This document shows, one piece after another, positions 1 to 8,211 of a DNA stretch of 41,246 bases. The notes under the pieces are model-generated. The model was not told where the DNA came from. It saw nothing but the letters and a program-made list of their open reading frames with translations, and ran no database searches. This stretch comes from Sphingobacteriales bacterium (GTDB taxonomy: Bacteria; Bacteroidota; Bacteroidia; Chitinophagales; Saprospiraceae): assembly GCA_900299495.1 (NCBI GenBank), contig OMKD01000071.1, forward strand, positions 1 to 41,246, read 5' to 3'. Numbering within the stretch: position 1 is the first letter of the stretch; each line of letters begins with the position of its first letter. The translations under genes and the position numbers were made by a program.

Positions 1-29
1 CCTTCTACTTTAAAGGAATCTAAACTCAT
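1..29 (-). CDS. murA: N-terminus of probable UDP-N-acetylglucosamine 1-carboxyvinyltransferase (MurA), truncated by window edge
   Basis: Minus strand from the CAT at 27-29 reads MSLDSFKVEG, resembling the MurA N-terminus (..FKVEGG..). It lies directly downstream of DUF4290, a common Bacteroidota neighbour pair. Confidence 0.6.
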
Positions 30-173
30 AATCTTATTATTCGCTTTGATGCTTGGTGTTTAATTGAGGGAAAGATAAAAATAAAATAACTTAATCCTCA
101 ATGCTCCACTTTAAATTAATGCTATGGATTTTGAAAAGAAAAAGCCATGATCGAGGATCACAGCTTTGTTCTT

Positions 174-848
174 TTATCTTCTTCTTTTGAAGGTTCTGTT
201 GTTTGATTTTCTGTAATCTCCACTTCCTCCCCTTCCATTCTTCCCGGTTCTGTGTTGACCGTTATTGCGTCTTCTTTTACGCTGGTCAGTCCCTGAAGAT
301 TTTGGATTGTCAAAATATGCGTCTTTCGGTACAGAAAGCATCCCATTAGAAAGCTTTTCAAGGTCTGAAAGGATAAGCTCATCATTTACATAATGTTCTT
401 TATTCCAAGTCTTGTAAGCCAGTTTCATATAAGAACCAATGATGTTGATGAACTGATTTTTTGCAGGTCCATTTTCCATTGCTACTGCCTTTTCAATTAA
501 GTTCATGATATTAGCACCATAGTGCTTGTATCTAATGTTCTTAATAGGATACTCTAATAAAGCTTCTTTTTTGCTTTGCTCTTTTGGAGGCTTAATTACT
601 ACATTTTCCGGAAGATCTATATCTAAGTCTGGACCAGCTAATCTGAAGATATGATTCCAAATCTTTTGAACATAGTCATCCAGATTCTTATTGTGAGGAT
701 GCATTTGCATAATAAGTTCAGCTGCTTTGTTTATAAAAGCAGTACGCATTTCTTTATCCTCTATTTTTTTTCCTTCGTTAATAATATTCTGAATATTTCT
801 TCCATACTCAGGTATTATCAATTTTTCTTTCTGGGAATTGTATTCCAT
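174..848 (-). CDS. DUF4290 domain-containing protein with Arg/Gly-rich C-terminal tail
   Basis: 224 aa ORF; MEYNSQKEKLIIPEYGRNIQNIINEGKKIEDKEMRTAFINKAAELIMQMHP is typical of the DUF4290 family; basic tail ...RKRRRNNGQHRTGKNGRGG...FKRRR. Confidence 0.88.
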   Translation of the reverse strand: MEYNSQKEKLIIPEYGRNIQNIINEGKKIEDKEMRTAFINKAAELIMQMHPHNKNLDDYVQKIWNHIFRLAGPDLDIDLPENVVIKPPKEQSKKEALLEYPIKNIRYKHYGANIMNLIEKAVAMENGPAKNQFINIIGSYMKLAYKTWNKEHYVNDELILSDLEKLSNGMLSVPKDAYFDNPKSSGTDQRKRRRNNGQHRTGKNGRGGSGDYRKSNNRTFKRRR

Positions 849-1183
849 TATGATGATATTATAAAATATTCTTTTTCTAGAACAGAACAGTGCCGATATG
901 CTGCTAATTTCTAAAAGTAAAAAATGACACAGATTAAGGGACCTAAAAAAGAAGGGCTACTGAATGAGTCTATTCAAAATCCAAATGTTCTGTAGTGCCA
1001 CTTCGTAAAAGTACTCTTTATGAGAGTAAAAATCAAATAACAATCTTAATAATTACAATAATATACTTGCTTTGATGGTAAAGTAACAGAATTAATTACT
1101 TTTAATATGTAAATGTATTAAATAATTTAAAAATCTAAAGCTTTTTAAGCTATCTATTACACGAAATTAATTGTATACGCATT

Positions 1184-1504
1184 ATGAAATTTCCCGATAC
1201 ATTTGGGTCTGATGTTTCTAATGAATCCATGTTGGAGCAGCTGGATGCCTGGAAGATTAAAGAAAACGCTAAGGGTCAATCCTACTTGTGTAAAAGTTTG
1301 GAATTTAAGAATTTTCCTGATTGTATTCGTTTTATGGAACTGTTAGTTTCACATATTGAGACCTTGGATCATCATCCTAACTGGACCAATAGTCATGCGC
1401 ATCTACATATTGAATTGACAACCTGGGATGCGGGTAAAATTGTAAGTCTCAAGGATTTTAAGGTAGCCTATTTGATCGATTATTATTTTAATCGGTTTTA
1501 TTGA
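1184..1504 (+). CDS. 4a-hydroxytetrahydrobiopterin dehydratase (pterin-4a-carbinolamine dehydratase), divergent
   Basis: 106 aa; DHHPNW active-site segment and the ...LTTWDAGKIVSLKDFKVAYLID C-terminal pattern; located next to phenylalanine hydroxylase. Confidence 0.85.
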   Translation: MKFPDTFGSDVSNESMLEQLDAWKIKENAKGQSYLCKSLEFKNFPDCIRFMELLVSHIETLDHHPNWTNSHAHLHIELTTWDAGKIVSLKDFKVAYLIDYYFNRFY

Positions 1505-1564
1505 TTGCGAATTAAATTAGATTTATCTATATTAATTTAAATAATTTTTATGTTTAATCAGCAC

Positions 1565-1609
1565 ATGTCATATTATTATGCTTATCACTTAATTCCACTC
1601 TGGAACTAA
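1565..1609 (+). CDS. Candidate Tyr-rich leader peptide MSYYYAYHLIPLWN
   Basis: ATG TCA TAT TAT TAT GCT TAT CAC TTA ATT CCA CTC TGG AAC TAA; 4 Tyr in codons 3-7, followed by an intrinsic terminator and then phhA. Confidence 0.7.
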   Translation: MSYYYAYHLIPLWN

Positions 1610-1673
1610 GCTAGGCATGATATTAGTATTTGTGCAGGAAGCCTCGGTTCTTTGGAGAACCGAGGCTTTTTTT
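1602..1673 (+). promoter_or_regulatory. Candidate translation-coupled (tyrosine) transcription attenuator of phhA: antiterminator arm 1602-1616, terminator 1641-1673
   Basis: Terminator stem GCCTCGGTTCT (1641-1651)/AGAACCGAGGC (1656-1666), loop TTGG, T7 at 1667-1673. The upstream segment GGAACTAAGCTAGGC (1602-1616) can pair with the left arm (AGGC-GCCT and GGAACT-GGTTCT) and overlaps the leader stop codon. Confidence 0.7.
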
Positions 1674-1685
1674 ATTCCCTTACGT

Positions 1686-2411
1686 ATGAAACAGCATTAT
1701 GATCTTTATGATGAACAGGATCTCAAGGTTTGGAAGATTCTGTTTGAGCGACAAGTTGAAAATCTGAAATCTAAGGCAAGCCTTCATTATCTCAGTTGCT
1801 TGAGAGAAGTGGAAACGGTATTGAATGCAAAGGAAATACCAAATTTCGAATCCTTGAATACCTTTTTGTTTAATCAATCAGGTTGGCAGATTGAGGTTGT
1901 ACCTGGGCTTATACCAGTTCATGAGTTTTTTGAGTTATTAGCTAGACGCAGATTTTGTTCTTCGACTTGGCTGAGGAAGATGGAGCAATTGGATTATTTG
2001 GAAGAACCAGATATGTTTCATGATATTTTTGGCCATATTCCCTTGTTTGCGGATAAAAACTATGCGGATTTGATGCAGCGTATAGGAGCCTTAGGTGTTC
2101 AGTATAAGGAACATTCCGCAATTATAGATGGGCTGGAAAGATTCTATTGGTTTACCATTGAATTTGGTTTGATTCGTGAATTGGATACCCTTAAGATTTA
2201 TGGTGCAGGTATCATATCTTCTTACGGGGAGTCCAATCATATTTATCTACCGGATGTTGAAATACGAATATTCGATATTGTAGAGATTCTTAAAACAGAC
2301 TTTGATAAGAGTACAATTCAGAAATTGTATTACGAGATTAGTTCATTTGAGGATCTGCATAAGGGATTGGATATCCTAGTGTCAGAATTTGCAAAGAATA
2401 TAAGTGTATAA
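1686..2411 (+). CDS. phhA: Phenylalanine 4-monooxygenase (aromatic amino acid hydroxylase)
   Basis: HDIFGHIPLFA (two His iron ligands) and FYWFTIEFGL (Glu ligand). Start placed at MKQHYDLYDEQ (1686) because the ORF-track start at 1617 would put the terminator hairpin inside the coding region. Confidence 0.92.
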   Translation: MKQHYDLYDEQDLKVWKILFERQVENLKSKASLHYLSCLREVETVLNAKEIPNFESLNTFLFNQSGWQIEVVPGLIPVHEFFELLARRRFCSSTWLRKMEQLDYLEEPDMFHDIFGHIPLFADKNYADLMQRIGALGVQYKEHSAIIDGLERFYWFTIEFGLIRELDTLKIYGAGIISSYGESNHIYLPDVEIRIFDIVEILKTDFDKSTIQKLYYEISSFEDLHKGLDILVSEFAKNISV

Positions 2412-2443
2412 AAAAGGCTTCCTGAATTTCAGGAAGCTTTTTT
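2410..2443. terminator. Bidirectional intrinsic terminator between phhA and glmS
   Basis: AAAAAAGGCTTCCTGAATTTCAGGAAGCTTTTTT inverted repeat between convergent genes. Confidence 0.85.
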
Positions 2444-2445
2444 AC

Positions 2446-4287
2446 TTATTCTACAGTAACTGATTTTGCCAAGTTTCTTGGCTGATCTACGTTACATCCT
2501 CTTATTATTGCTATATAGTAGGATAGAAGTTGCAGTGGAATTACTGTTAATAACGGAGTGAAGATTTCTTCTGTTTCCGGTATTTCAATAATATGATCTG
2601 CTGTTTTCTTAATCTCTTTCTCTCCTTCAGGAACAATAGCGATCACATATCCTTTACGTGCTTTTACTTCTTGAATATTCGATATGATCTTCTCGTAAGA
2701 ACTCATATTTGATGCAGTAACGATAACAGGCATATTTTCATCGATCAATGCGATTGGCCCGTGCTTCATTTCAGCTGCTGGATATCCTTCTGCGTGTATG
2801 TAGGAGATTTCTTTAAGTTTAAGGGCTCCTTCCAATGCAACAGGGAAGTTTAATCCTCTTCCTAAGTAAAGTGCATTACTAGCGCTTGCAATTTTATCAG
2901 CGATAAATTTACATTGCTCATCACAGCTCTTTAATAGCTTTTCGATCTTCACAGGTACGTTTTCAAACTCCGCCAAAAGTCTTGAATAGTCTGACTTTGG
3001 AAGAGTTCCTTTCTTGTGTGCTAGGCTAAGAGCCATCATCGTAAGAAGGGTTACCTGACCAGTAAATGCCTTTGTTGATGCAACTCCAATCTCTGGTCCT
3101 GCGTGGATATATGAACCTGCATCTGTTAATCTTGCGATTGATGAACCAACTACGTTTACAATACCATAAGTAAGCGCACCTTTTTCTTTTGCCATTTCAA
3201 GCGCGGCAAGTGTATCTGCTGTTTCTCCTGACTGAGAAATTGCTATAACTACATCTTTCTCGTCCAGTACAGGATTTCTGTATCTAAATTCTGATGCGTA
3301 CTCTACCTCAACATTGATTCTTGCATACTCTTCAATCAGGTACTCCGCAATCATACCGGAGTGCCATGAAGTACCACAGGCAACGAAGATGAGTCTTTTT
3401 GCTTTGGTGATTCTGTTCTCAAACTCCTCAAGACCACCTAGTCTAATCCAGCTTTCCTCTGCAGAAAGACGACCACGCATACCATCAGCGATGGTTTTAG
3501 GCTGCTCATGGATTTCCTTGAGCATGAAGTAATCATACCCTCCCTTTTCTAATTCCTCGATCTTAAGATCAAGTTCTTGAATAGAAGGCGTTTGTTTGAT
3601 GTTCGAAATAGTTTTTAAGCTGAATTCACCGGTGTTTGTCAACACAGCAATCTCTTCATTTTTCAGATAAACCACCTGATTAGTATATTCAACAATAGGT
3701 GTTGCATCTGAAGCGATATAGAATTCGCCATCTCCAATTCCAATTACCAAAGGAGAAGCTTTTCTGGCTGCAACAATCTTTCCTGGATCTTTTTTATCCA
3801 TAACAACGATGGCAAAAGCTCCAATTACTTTTGTCAATGCTAGACGAGTTGCTTCTTCAATACTTAAGTTATCTCTTTTCTGAAGTTCTTCAATAAGGTG
3901 AATCAGAACTTCTGTATCTGTTTCTGTTTCGAAAACGTGACCTTCATTGATCAAGGCTTCTTTTAAAGGAGCATAGTTTTCAATAATACCGTTGTGAATG
4001 ATCGCTAGATCACTATTACCAGATTTATGTGGGTGCGCATTGGTATCATCTGGTTTACCATGGGTAGCCCATCTGGTATGTCCCATACCTATATGCCCAG
4101 AGATGTTTTTATCTTCAGTATACTCCTCTAGGTTGGCAACTTTACCTTTCTTTTTGTAGATGTTGATTTCATCATTAAAAAGCGCTATTCCCGCAGAGTC
4201 ATACCCTCTGTATTCTAATCTTTTTAGGCCTTTAATGAGGATTGGGTAGGCTTGTTTGTTTCCTACATATGCAACGATTCCACACAT
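2446..4287 (-). CDS. glmS: Glutamine--fructose-6-phosphate aminotransferase (isomerizing)
   Basis: 613 aa; MCGIVAYVGNKQAYPILIKGLKRLEYRGYDSAG...; SIS domains; C-terminal DQPRNLAKSVTVE. Confidence 0.98.
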   Translation of the reverse strand: MCGIVAYVGNKQAYPILIKGLKRLEYRGYDSAGIALFNDEINIYKKKGKVANLEEYTEDKNISGHIGMGHTRWATHGKPDDTNAHPHKSGNSDLAIIHNGIIENYAPLKEALINEGHVFETETDTEVLIHLIEELQKRDNLSIEEATRLALTKVIGAFAIVVMDKKDPGKIVAARKASPLVIGIGDGEFYIASDATPIVEYTNQVVYLKNEEIAVLTNTGEFSLKTISNIKQTPSIQELDLKIEELEKGGYDYFMLKEIHEQPKTIADGMRGRLSAEESWIRLGGLEEFENRITKAKRLIFVACGTSWHSGMIAEYLIEEYARINVEVEYASEFRYRNPVLDEKDVVIAISQSGETADTLAALEMAKEKGALTYGIVNVVGSSIARLTDAGSYIHAGPEIGVASTKAFTGQVTLLTMMALSLAHKKGTLPKSDYSRLLAEFENVPVKIEKLLKSCDEQCKFIADKIASASNALYLGRGLNFPVALEGALKLKEISYIHAEGYPAAEMKHGPIALIDENMPVIVTASNMSSYEKIISNIQEVKARKGYVIAIVPEGEKEIKKTADHIIEIPETEEIFTPLLTVIPLQLLSYYIAIIRGCNVDQPRNLAKSVTVE

Positions 4288-4299
4288 GTTTTTGCTTAT

Positions 4300-5793
4300 T
4301 TAATTTGAGTAAAACAAATTGATTTTTGCCGGATAATCCGGATGCTCAGGACCACAAATAACAACTCTTCCTGGTCTTTGAGGTCTTGTAAACACTGTCA
4401 ACACCATTTTCTTCGTAAAAAGTCCATCTCTGATCTTGTTTAGGTGTGCTGCAATATTCATTTTGTATGTATAAACGCCAGGTGTCTGATCATCTTCAAC
4501 TGGATTACCACCGAATAAACCGTTTAGGTTTTGGCTTGAGAAACCGAAAAAAGCATCATCTATAATGATTAATGAGGTATCTCCGTTTTCATCAATTTCT
4601 TCTCTTGAAAGAACTAAACCTGTTACAGGTGGGTAATCCTCTTCATTGTCTTCACCGAAGTAGTATGCTGTCAGCTCAAGTTCTGCCTTTAGAATAGCCA
4701 GATCAGCGATATCTTCTACATATGGAATTTCAAGCTCTGTTTTTATTCCTTTTCCACCTTGAACGACAAAATACTCCGCATTGTTTTCCGGATTATTAAT
4801 GTAATCTTCTACTATACTGTTCGAATAGTCGTAGGCAAAGTTCGTTACCTTTGGATTGGGAATTGCGTTTCCATCAAAAGTGAATGTATAAACTTCAGAT
4901 GGGATGGTATCATTGGGTTCGTTATTCGTATTACAGAATATTTTTATACCTGGTTCGAAATATTCGGTTCCTGTTCTGTCATAAAGCATATCAAAGGCAA
5001 GTAAGCCCTTATCTTCTGAGTTTGACTGCATGTAAATTCCAGGGATTTCTTCCTTGAATAAGTCAATATCATTAAATGACGCTGGGTTTATTGTTAGTAA
5101 TTCAAAAGCATAAGCTTTTGGGATAGGTATTCTTAAATATCCGGATAATCCTAGGGTGTCAAATGCAAGTAAGGAATCTGTAAATATACTGATTATGGTA
5201 TCTTCAATAGGATCGAAGATAGTGTCTTGGAAAATATTCCAACCATTAGGAAAAACTACATTAAAGGTATCGTTTAAACTAGGTGTAACTGTCACCGTAG
5301 TGATTTCTTCACCAAGATCAAATACATCAATAGAATTATAGGAAGTATCAACAATAGCATTTACTAATTTATAAATGCTTATTTCCATTGGATTTTCTAC
5401 AGATCCATATATACCATCGTAGTAATATGGTAATTCAATAAATGCTGAATCTATATTTTCTTCAAGAATAACTTGTGGAGGGTATTCCTCTAGGTTATTA
5501 CTTGGTAGAATTCCTGTGTAAATTGTAGCATTCGTTACTCCGAAGATTGGATCATGGAAGTTACCAAATACAAATCCACCTGGATGCGGATTGATGTTAT
5601 TATAAGGATAATAAGTAACTGTCGTATCACCAATAAGTGATAGCGCTTTTATTGTAAGTGTATCACTGAATTCAGAATCAATAAAGTCTTGCTCCAAGAT
5701 ATTTGAACCAATATTTGTAGAATCGTTACACGATGCAAATAGAAATGAAATACTCAGTAAAGCAAATGCAAAAATTGAAGAATTATTATTCAT
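4300..5793 (-). CDS. DUF4270 domain-containing lipoprotein
   Basis: Signal peptide ending in a lipobox-like FASC (MNNNSSIFAFALLSISFLFASCNDSTNIGSNIL...); DUF4270-like sequence and position between glycogen synthase and glmS. Start set at MNNNSS. Confidence 0.85.
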   Translation of the reverse strand: MNNNSSIFAFALLSISFLFASCNDSTNIGSNILEQDFIDSEFSDTLTIKALSLIGDTTVTYYPYNNINPHPGGFVFGNFHDPIFGVTNATIYTGILPSNNLEEYPPQVILEENIDSAFIELPYYYDGIYGSVENPMEISIYKLVNAIVDTSYNSIDVFDLGEEITTVTVTPSLNDTFNVVFPNGWNIFQDTIFDPIEDTIISIFTDSLLAFDTLGLSGYLRIPIPKAYAFELLTINPASFNDIDLFKEEIPGIYMQSNSEDKGLLAFDMLYDRTGTEYFEPGIKIFCNTNNEPNDTIPSEVYTFTFDGNAIPNPKVTNFAYDYSNSIVEDYINNPENNAEYFVVQGGKGIKTELEIPYVEDIADLAILKAELELTAYYFGEDNEEDYPPVTGLVLSREEIDENGDTSLIIIDDAFFGFSSQNLNGLFGGNPVEDDQTPGVYTYKMNIAAHLNKIRDGLFTKKMVLTVFTRPQRPGRVVICGPEHPDYPAKINLFYSN

Positions 5794-5914
5794 GTCAAAA
5801 AGGGTAATTAAATAGAAATTATAAACCAATGAATAACTTTCGTATCCATTGGTTGTATTCTATTCTTTAAAAAGTGGTTTAAACCTCAAAAAAGTCAAGT
5901 ACGGATTATCAGCT

Positions 5915-6748
5915 TTATTCAGCTTCCTGCTCTTCTACTACTAATGGTTTAAAGAAATCCCAGTACAAGGGAAGTTTGTCCTCTATATCCTGATTTGCAT
6001 CAAGCTTAGGAACCTCCATTGCTTCGAATGTCTTCTTGGCTTCGTCGTTCACATTTTCACCTGCTAAAACGATAGCATCTGAACTTAACATACCACCTTT
6101 GTCAAGGTTGATATTATCGTTGTCGTCTTTAAAGATTTCTAAATCTTCCTCCTCCAGATTTCTTGTAAGAGCAGTTTCAATGAAACTCTCAGTATCAAAA
6201 CCTGATTCGTGCGGACTGTTGTATGCAGAATAAACCAATTTTGTGTTATTGAAAAGTGGTTCATTTGAGTATGCATTCTTCAGATAGCTAGGGATCAAAC
6301 TAGTCATCCAGCCATGACAGTGAATAACGTCTGGCGGCCATCCGAATCTTTTAACAGTTTCTATAACGGATTTACAGAAGAAAATCATTCTGTTAGAATT
6401 GTCCTCAAATCCTTTTCCTTCTTCATCCTCAAACATGAACTTTCTCTTGAAGAAATCTTCATTATCCAGGAAATAAACCTGCATTCTTGCACCAGGCAAT
6501 GAAGCAACTTTAATAATTAATGGATAATCGTCATCATCAACAATAATATTGGTTCCTGATAATCTCACCACCTCGTGAAGACGGTGTCTTCTCTCATTGA
6601 TTGTTCCGAATCTAGGCATCAGAACTCTGACTTCAAGGTCGTTAGATTGATATAATTGTGGAAGTTTTCTTGCTATTTCAGAGATTTCGTTGAGTTCAGT
6701 GTATGGTTGCATCTCCTGAGTTACTATTAGAACTCTCTTTTTACTCAT
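5915..6748 (-). CDS. Glycogen/starch synthase N-terminal (GT5) domain protein, short form
   Basis: 277 aa; KKRVLIVTQEMQPYTELNEISEIARKLPQ...; PDVIHCHGWMTSLIPSYLK; no C-terminal GT1 domain in the ORF. Confidence 0.85.
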   Translation of the reverse strand: MSKKRVLIVTQEMQPYTELNEISEIARKLPQLYQSNDLEVRVLMPRFGTINERRHRLHEVVRLSGTNIIVDDDDYPLIIKVASLPGARMQVYFLDNEDFFKRKFMFEDEEGKGFEDNSNRMIFFCKSVIETVKRFGWPPDVIHCHGWMTSLIPSYLKNAYSNEPLFNNTKLVYSAYNSPHESGFDTESFIETALTRNLEEEDLEIFKDDNDNINLDKGGMLSSDAIVLAGENVNDEAKKTFEAMEVPKLDANQDIEDKLPLYWDFFKPLVVEEQEAE

Positions 6749-6979
6749 ATCCCTTTCTTATTTGTGAAGATTAGATAAAATTAAATACAAATATACGAAA
6801 ACTATACCGTTTTTTTGATTTGTCGATCTAATTAATTGTATTAATGAATCTTGTATAATTGCAGATTTTAAGAATAGGGATGAAATCCGCTTTACTTATC
6901 ATTCAGAATACGAAAATGTGTGGGATTTGATTAATTTTGCAGTCGAATAAAATTTTTGTTTAATTAACAGGTGTTTTGC

Positions 6980-7828
6980 ATGTTGATATTCAAGGAAGTA
7001 AATGCTCTTAAAAAGTATTTGGACGAGGCAAAAAAATCAGGTAAATCCATAGGATTTGTGCCTACCATGGGAGCATTGCATGCCGGTCATATGGCCCTAG
7101 TGAAAGCGAGTAACAGGGATAATGATATTACGATGAGTTCAATCTTCGTAAATCCGAGGCAGTTCAATGAGCAGTCCGATTTTGATGGGTATCCTATTCA
7201 GATAGAAGCCGATGTGGCAAAATTAGAGTCTGAGAACTGTAATATTTTATTCTTACCTCCGGTAGAGGAGATATACCCTACAACATCATACGAAAAGCCA
7301 ACTTTTGATTTTGATGGTTTGGATAGATTGATGGAAGGTGAATTCAGGCCTGGACATTTCGTGGGTGTTGGGGAAGTTATCAAACGTTTCCTTGATATTT
7401 TAACCTTTGACCGCATGTACTTGGGAGAAAAGGATTATCAGCAGGTGCAAATTATTAAGAGCGTGATCAGACAATTTGATTATGCAGTAGAGGTGGTTAC
7501 CGTTCCAACGGAGCGAGAAGATAATGGACTGGCAATGAGTAGTCGTAATTTGTTATTGACTCCAGAGGCACGTGAAGAAGCCGGTGTGATCTATAAATCA
7601 CTTCGATGGTTGAAAGAGGAATTCAAGTATGATTCCTTGGATGATATGTTGAATACTGCGAAAGAAAAGATAAATGCATCAGAACATTTGGAGGTGGAAT
7701 ATCTGACCGCTGCGGATGCAAATACACTACAGGACTTGAATGATGGTGAAAAAACTTCAATTGTGATTTGTACAGCGGTATGGGCTAACAAGGTACGATT
7801 GATAGACAATATTGTAATTGAAGGTTAA
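6980..7828 (+). CDS. panC: Pantoate--beta-alanine ligase
   Basis: IGFVPTMGALHAGHMALVKAS; SSIFVNPRQFNEQSDF; LGEKDYQQVQII; AMSSRNLLL. Confidence 0.97.
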   Translation: MLIFKEVNALKKYLDEAKKSGKSIGFVPTMGALHAGHMALVKASNRDNDITMSSIFVNPRQFNEQSDFDGYPIQIEADVAKLESENCNILFLPPVEEIYPTTSYEKPTFDFDGLDRLMEGEFRPGHFVGVGEVIKRFLDILTFDRMYLGEKDYQQVQIIKSVIRQFDYAVEVVTVPTEREDNGLAMSSRNLLLTPEAREEAGVIYKSLRWLKEEFKYDSLDDMLNTAKEKINASEHLEVEYLTAADANTLQDLNDGEKTSIVICTAVWANKVRLIDNIVIEG

Positions 7829-7852
7829 AAACAGATTGATCAAAAATCTTTT

Positions 7853-8203
7853 ATGTTGATAAACGTATTTAAATCTAAGTTGCACAAAGTGTGCGTAACT
7901 GAGGCCAATCTTAATTATATTGGAAGTATTACTATTGATGAGGACTTGATGGATGCTGCAAATCTGATTGCAGGTGAGCGTGTTCAAGTGGTTAACAACA
8001 ACAATGGTGAGCGTCTGGAGACATATGTGATCACTGGTGAACGAGGTTCAGGGGTGATTTGTTTGAATGGAGCAGCGGCGAGGAAGGTTCAGGTAGGGGA
8101 TGAGCTTATAATCATTTCGTATGCTTGGATGACTCCAGAAGAAGGAAAAACGTTTAAGCCTGTAATGGTCTTTCCTACTGCGGGAAATACCCTGCCAAAA
8201 TAG
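7853..8203 (+). CDS. panD: Aspartate 1-decarboxylase
   Basis: 116 aa; [54 protein letters not shown] self-cleavage site. Confidence 0.97.
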   Translation: MLINVFKSKLHKVCVTEANLNYIGSITIDEDLMDAANLIAGERVQVVNNNNGERLETYVITGERGSGVICLNGAAARKVQVGDELIIISYAWMTPEEGKTFKPVMVFPTAGNTLPK

Positions 8204-8211
8204 AATAGACT

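Noticed and set aside
158-385. 75-aa minus-strand ORF overlapping the DUF4290 C-terminus in another frame
   Set aside because: Overlaps the DUF4290 tail out of frame; no evidence for an alternative product or frameshift.
1012-1028. TACTCT-TTATG-AGAGTA small hairpin in the 849-1183 intergenic region
   Set aside because: 6-bp stem without a U tract on the plus strand; could be chance in a 335-bp AT-rich gap.
6880-6930. Short ORF MKSALLIIQNTKMCGI upstream of panC as a possible leader peptide
   Set aside because: No clustered regulatory codons and no terminator before panC, so no attenuation logic.
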